From the NCBI GenBank assembly GCA_028683655.1, contig JAQUHK010000006.1, positions 1-38,303 on the forward strand: a stretch of 38,303 bases of DNA, in the 5' to 3' direction. The DNA comes from Alphaproteobacteria bacterium (GTDB lineage: Bacteria > Pseudomonadota > Alphaproteobacteria > UBA9219). The notes beneath the pieces were generated by a model, which saw only the letters and a list, made by a program, of their open reading frames with translations, did no database searches and was not told the DNA's origin. The position numbers and the translations under genes were made by a program. Positions 34,786 through 38,303 of the stretch are shown one piece after another. Each line of letters opens with the position of its first letter. Position 1 is the stretch's first letter.

Positions 34786-37700
34786 ATGCCGCGAGCCATT
34801 TCACTGCGCCTTGTCTGTGCCTTTGCGGCCCTGTTGTCTTTGACGGGGACGGGGACGGCTGCCGACAAAGGCGTGGAAAAGACGGGGGGCGGGCTGGCCC
34901 TGATCCCCATGCGGGTTGGCGAACATCCCGATTTTGACCGGATCGTTTTCGATGCGCCCCAAGGCACCAGTTATAGCCTGAAAAGAAATGGCGATAGCCT
35001 GACGGTGACGTTTTCGCGCGCGGCGCGGGTGACGCTGGCGCGTCAGACCCTTGCGCGGGCCAAAGGATTCACGGTCGTTTCTGGCGCGGATGGGGCTGAG
35101 GCCTTGGCTGTGCGGTTTACGCTTGCCCCCAAGGCCGTGGTCAACGATTTTTACAGCGGCGCGTCGATTGTCCTTGATGTGAAAGGCGCGGCGGTTGCCG
35201 AAGGTGCAGCTTCCTCGGCTCCGGTTGCGGAAAAAGCAGCTCCTGCGGCGGCTCCGTCAATCCCTGTGATCACGCCGGAGCCCCTTCCTCCCAAGGCAGA
35301 GCAAGCCAAGCCCGCCGCGCCCGTTGAAAAGGCCGAGGCCAAAAAGGAACCCCAAGCCGCCGTTGTGGTTCAGGATGTTCACGATCTTGAGAAACTGAAA
35401 GATGTTGCTCCGCCAGCGCAGGCGGCTCCCGCGACGCCTGTCACGCCGCCTAAGCCGCTTCCTGAACAAAAAAGTGCGCCCCGCCGTCCGCTGGTCGGCG
35501 AGGTTCCCTTTGATCCGGCGGCATTGGCCCAGATCCGTTCCATTTTGAAAGAGACGCCGTCCAAGCCCGTGGCCATCCTCGATCCGAAAGTGTCCGTCGG
35601 GGCTGCGGTTTTTGCGCGGGGCGGGTATGTGACCCTTCTGTTCGACCGTAAGCTGATCGGTGATTCGCTGATCGGTTCGCCGCCGCCGCGCGTGAAGCTG
35701 GAGCCTTTGGAGTTGCCACAGAATACGGGCTATCGCATCGCCGTTCCTGCCGGAGTCGGCGTGCGGGCGACACGCAATGATACGGCGTGGGAAATCTATC
35801 TGGTCCGCGAAGGCACGGAAAAAGCCCTTTCAACCGAGTTTGTGGTCCAGCCGTCTTTTGCGCTCGGTGCGCGGCTTTTGGTGCCGACGGGCAATCCGCC
35901 CGCGCCGATCTATTTCAACGATCCTGTTGTCGGCGACGACGTGATCGTGTTGCCGCTGCGTGAAACGGGCGCGTTTACAAACCGGCGGCGCATGGCTGAT
36001 TTTCAGGTCGTTCCTGCTGCTCAGGGGCTTGTGATCAAGCCGCTGCGCGATCGTGTGATTGCGCGGGCGTCGGCTGACGGGGTCGAGATCACCGCCGAAG
36101 GCGGGTTGAAGCTTTCGCCGGTGCAGGATACGGGTGATTACGGCGCGGCGCGGCAAGGGGACCAGCGGGGCAAGATTTTGTTCGACTTCGCGCGCTGGAA
36201 GGGCACGGTTGGCGACAGTTTCACGCGCACGCGGCAAAAGCTGATGCAAACGATCATCGAGGTCGCCGACGACGAACGCGTTTTGGCGCGGCTGGATCTG
36301 GCTCGTTTTTTCTTTGCGAACGGCATGGGAAACGAGGCCCTGTCTATCCTGAATTACATTGTTGGCAAGTTGCCTGAAATCGAACAGCACCCTGATTTTC
36401 TGGCGGTGCGGGCGGGGGCGAATGTGCTGGCTGATCACTATCAGGCCGCGATTCAGGATTTGACGACGCCGTCTTTGCAAAACCAGCCAGAGGCGATCTT
36501 GTGGCAGGCCATCGCTGCGGCCGGTGTGCGGGACTGGCAGACGTCTTTTGAGGATTTCAGCCGCACGATGGACATCCTGCTGGATTATCCCGAGCCGATG
36601 CGGTCGCGTTTTGCTGTTTTGGCGATTGAATCGGCTTCGGCGGTTGGTAATGACCCAAAGATGCTCGACTGGATCAATCGCCTTGAGAAGGGCGGCTATA
36701 CGTCCGAGGCCGAGCCCGCCCTTCGTTACTTGCGCGGCGTGCTTTACAGCAAGACCGGCAAGACGGAGATGGCGGAAAAGCTGTGGCACGAAGTCGTCAA
36801 GAAGCAAGACCGGCTTTATAAAATCAGGGCCGAGCTGGCCTTGGTCGATCTTGGGGTCGCCTCCAAGTCGCTCACGCCCAAACAGGCGGTCGGTCGGCTT
36901 GAGGGGTTGCGGTTCGCTTGGCGCGGCGACGATCTGGAGTTTGATATCCTGCGGCGGTTGGGCGGGTTTTATCTGGATGCGAAGGATTTCAAGAACGGCT
37001 TTGCCGTTCTGTCGCGCGCGCTGACCCTTTTCCCTGACTCGCCGGATACCAAGGCCTTGCGGGTTGATATGGTCAAGACGTTCAGCTCTGTCTTTTTGAC
37101 CGATATGGGCAAGGATATGTCGCCGATTGATGCGCTGACTCTCTATACAGAGTACAAGACCCTGATCCCTGCCGGAGCCGAAGGCAACGCCGTGCGCAAG
37201 AATCTGGCCGAACGGCTGATTAGTATCGACCTTCTGGATCAGGCGACCAAGCTGTTGGATGACGATCTGAAAAACGCGCCGACACCTGAAGAGCGGGTCA
37301 AGACCGCCACGCGCCTTGCCGGAGTCCAGCTGCTTGACCATAAGGCCGAGGCGGCTTTGGCCTATCTTGATAAAAGCCAGGAAGAGGCGCAGGGCCAGCC
37401 ACAGGCCGTTCGGGATGAGCGTCAGCTTTTACGCGTGCGGGCTTTGTCCGAGATGGGGAAGGTGCAGGCGGCTGTTGAGGCTCTGCCTGCCAACCATGAC
37501 AAGACGACCCTGTTGCTCCGTGCCGACATCGCGATGCGGGGCAAGAACTGGGCCGATGCGGCGGCCACGCTGATGGACCTTGTTGGCCCGCTTCAGGCCG
37601 ACAAGCCCTTGACCGATGAAAGGGCCCAGTGGCTCGTTCAGGCCGCCGTTGCGATGGCGCAGGCGGGCGATACTGGCGGGCTTGATCGGCTGGCTGTCGA

Positions 37701-37878
37701 TTACGGCACAGCTATGGACAGGACGAACAAGGGGAACCTGTTCAAAATCATCACGCGGCCCGAAACGATGGGGGCGATGAAAGACCTACAGGCCGCCCAA
37801 AGCCGCCTGTCCGAGGTGGATATGTTCCGCGACGTTCTTGAGGCATATCGAACGGACAAAAATCAAACAAAACAATAG
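34786..37878 (+). CDS. Large exported AMIN-like and TPR protein
   Basis: The 1030-residue protein has a signal peptide (about 1-26, ending GTGTAA). An AMIN-like beta domain follows (about 33-130, GEHPDFDRIVFDAP), then a Pro/Ala/Lys-rich linker (about 135-245). A second beta-rich region (about 260-460) precedes a long helical tetratricopeptide-type solenoid to the end (repeated LARFFFANGMGNEALSIL-like and AEPALRYLRGVLYSKTGK-like units). AMIN domains bind peptidoglycan or envelope partners, so a periplasmic scaffold is likely. Similar proteins occur near motility genes in related bacteria, and cheY/cheZ are close. ATG 34786 was preferred to TTG 34777; no good ribosome site is visible for either. 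Confidence 0.8.
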   Translation: MPRAISLRLVCAFAALLSLTGTGTAADKGVEKTGGGLALIPMRVGEHPDFDRIVFDAPQGTSYSLKRNGDSLTVTFSRAARVTLARQTLARAKGFTVVSGADGAEALAVRFTLAPKAVVNDFYSGASIVLDVKGAAVAEGAASSAPVAEKAAPAAAPSIPVITPEPLPPKAEQAKPAAPVEKAEAKKEPQAAVVVQDVHDLEKLKDVAPPAQAAPATPVTPPKPLPEQKSAPRRPLVGEVPFDPAALAQIRSILKETPSKPVAILDPKVSVGAAVFARGGYVTLLFDRKLIGDSLIGSPPPRVKLEPLELPQNTGYRIAVPAGVGVRATRNDTAWEIYLVREGTEKALSTEFVVQPSFALGARLLVPTGNPPAPIYFNDPVVGDDVIVLPLRETGAFTNRRRMADFQVVPAAQGLVIKPLRDRVIARASADGVEITAEGGLKLSPVQDTGDYGAARQGDQRGKILFDFARWKGTVGDSFTRTRQKLMQTIIEVADDERVLARLDLARFFFANGMGNEALSILNYIVGKLPEIEQHPDFLAVRAGANVLADHYQAAIQDLTTPSLQNQPEAILWQAIAAAGVRDWQTSFEDFSRTMDILLDYPEPMRSRFAVLAIESASAVGNDPKMLDWINRLEKGGYTSEAEPALRYLRGVLYSKTGKTEMAEKLWHEVVKKQDRLYKIRAELALVDLGVASKSLTPKQAVGRLEGLRFAWRGDDLEFDILRRLGGFYLDAKDFKNGFAVLSRALTLFPDSPDTKALRVDMVKTFSSVFLTDMGKDMSPIDALTLYTEYKTLIPAGAEGNAVRKNLAERLISIDLLDQATKLLDDDLKNAPTPEERVKTATRLAGVQLLDHKAEAALAYLDKSQEEAQGQPQAVRDERQLLRVRALSEMGKVQAAVEALPANHDKTTLLLRADIAMRGKNWADAAATLMDLVGPLQADKPLTDERAQWLVQAAVAMAQAGDTGGLDRLAVDYGTAMDRTNKGNLFKIITRPETMGAMKDLQAAQSRLSEVDMFRDVLEAYRTDKNQTKQ

Positions 37879-37951
37879 GCTATAATTTATATTTTACAGG
37901 ATAGGTTAAAGACGTAGGTGGGCTCTTATTTATTTCGAAACCAATATGACG

Positions 37952-37957
37952 TATAAT
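37952..37957 (+). promoter_or_regulatory. Possible -10 box
   Basis: A perfect TATAAT lies 38 bases before the ATG of the 56-codon gene at 37996. No convincing -35 hexamer is seen at 16-18 bases, so the site is tentative. Confidence 0.35.
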
Positions 37958-37995
37958 GAACCTCAAGGATATCCTCATAAGTAAAGGAGAGTCCA

Positions 37996-38166
37996 ATGTC
38001 CACAATAGGCCCCGTGGCGGGGCAGGGAGTCATTTCGACACAGGCCCAATTGGCTCAAAGTGAAACCCCCGCCGTCGTAGAACAACCACGTCAGGCTGAG
38101 GTTCAAGCTTCTGTACCGCCGCCATCCGATTCCGGTCGCGGAACAAAGCTAGATACCTCGGCGTAA
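37996..38166 (+). CDS. Small disordered protein, 56 residues
   Basis: ATG 37996 is preceded by AAAGGAGA at 7 bases, one of the best ribosome sites in the window. The product starts MSTIGPVAGQGVISTQAQLA, is rich in Gln, Ala, Pro and Ser, and ends GRGTKLDTSA. It has no Cys, signal or membrane segment and is probably disordered. I recall short alphaproteobacterial proteins with similar starts and G-x-x-LDxSA-like ends, but cannot name a family. A TATAAT upstream suggests its own transcript. Confidence 0.65.
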   Translation: MSTIGPVAGQGVISTQAQLAQSETPAVVEQPRQAEVQASVPPPSDSGRGTKLDTSA

Positions 38167-38237
38167 TATTTTTTAAAAACTCTTGGGGTATGATGCACCA
38201 TTTTTTCTAGACAAAGAATAACAATTAACTTATTGTA

Positions 38238-38266
38238 TGATGTACGGCAGTTTTTGCCGTACATCA
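38238..38266. promoter_or_regulatory. Perfect 12-base hairpin upstream of the next gene
   Basis: TGATGTACGGCA (38238-38249) and TGCCGTACATCA (38255-38266) flank GTTTT. No T run follows (AATTGAATGG), so it is a poor terminator. It lies 24 bases before an ATG with GGGAGA in front, where it could be an operator or a leader structure. Confidence 0.55.
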
Positions 38267-38290
38267 AATTGAATGGGAGACGGTTCTACG

Positions 38291-38303
38291 ATGCTAGCAT
38301 ATA
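38291..38303 (+). CDS. Start of a gene leaving the window (partial)
   Basis: ATG 38291 is followed by CTA GCA TAT A and preceded by GGGAGA at about 10 bases. Only four codons are visible, so nothing can be said about the product, and the start itself is tentative. Confidence 0.3.

Overview
The window looks like a chromosomal segment of an alphaproteobacterium, probably a motile, aerobic, Rhodospirillales- or Micavibrio-like lineage; the order is an inference. The pointers are the rimM-trmD-rplS and ftsH-glmM gene orders, gyrA followed by coaD, aerobic cobaltochelatase genes cobS/cobT preceded by a J-domain gene, a CheY/CheZ pair, and several families of short palindromic intergenic repeats. 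No rRNA, CRISPR array or recognisable transposase was seen. There is one tRNA (Lys, anticodon UUU).

Layout. 1-1321: the last codons of rimM, then trmD and rplS, closed by a strong terminator. 1424-3177: a Cys-rich membrane-anchored orphan and an AEC-type transporter whose end overlaps tilS. 3170-7990: tilS, a palindromic repeat, then ftsH and glmM joined by an ATGA overlap. 7991-9660: a small membrane protein, a conserved intergenic element that recurs at 33.3 kb, and an orphan protein. 9667-12992: a zinc-uptake locus. znuA is divergent from zur, a 25-codon membrane microgene, znuC and znuB, with a clear Zur operator between them. 12996-17077: a glycine-zipper protein, gyrA and coaD.

17205-19860: tRNA-Lys, then an accessory stretch that reads as AT-richer than its surroundings. 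It holds orphan genes, the C-terminal remnant of a zeta-toxin-like kinase with a small partner gene, a small membrane protein and a protein of the uncharacterised CY-x-YA-x-N / WSHKxG type. 20023-23909 (minus strand): recQ translationally coupled behind a membrane protein with a degenerate staphylococcal-nuclease-like domain. 24064-29515: a COG0523 (CobW-like) GTPase, a DUF523 protein, a repeat-rich gap, and the minus-strand operon J-protein, cobS, cobT.

29800-38303: an RHH regulator with a promoter/operator, a DcaP-like porin, cheY, cheZ, a second copy of the intergenic element, an orphan minus-strand gene, a 1030-residue exported AMIN-like/TPR protein, a 56-codon gene, and the first codons of a gene that leaves the window.

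Most of the window is ordinary core genome. The best candidates for something undescribed are the paired intergenic element (8.4 and 33.3 kb), the catalytically degenerate SNase-like membrane protein coupled to recQ, the zur-znuC microprotein, and the accessory stretch behind tRNA-Lys.
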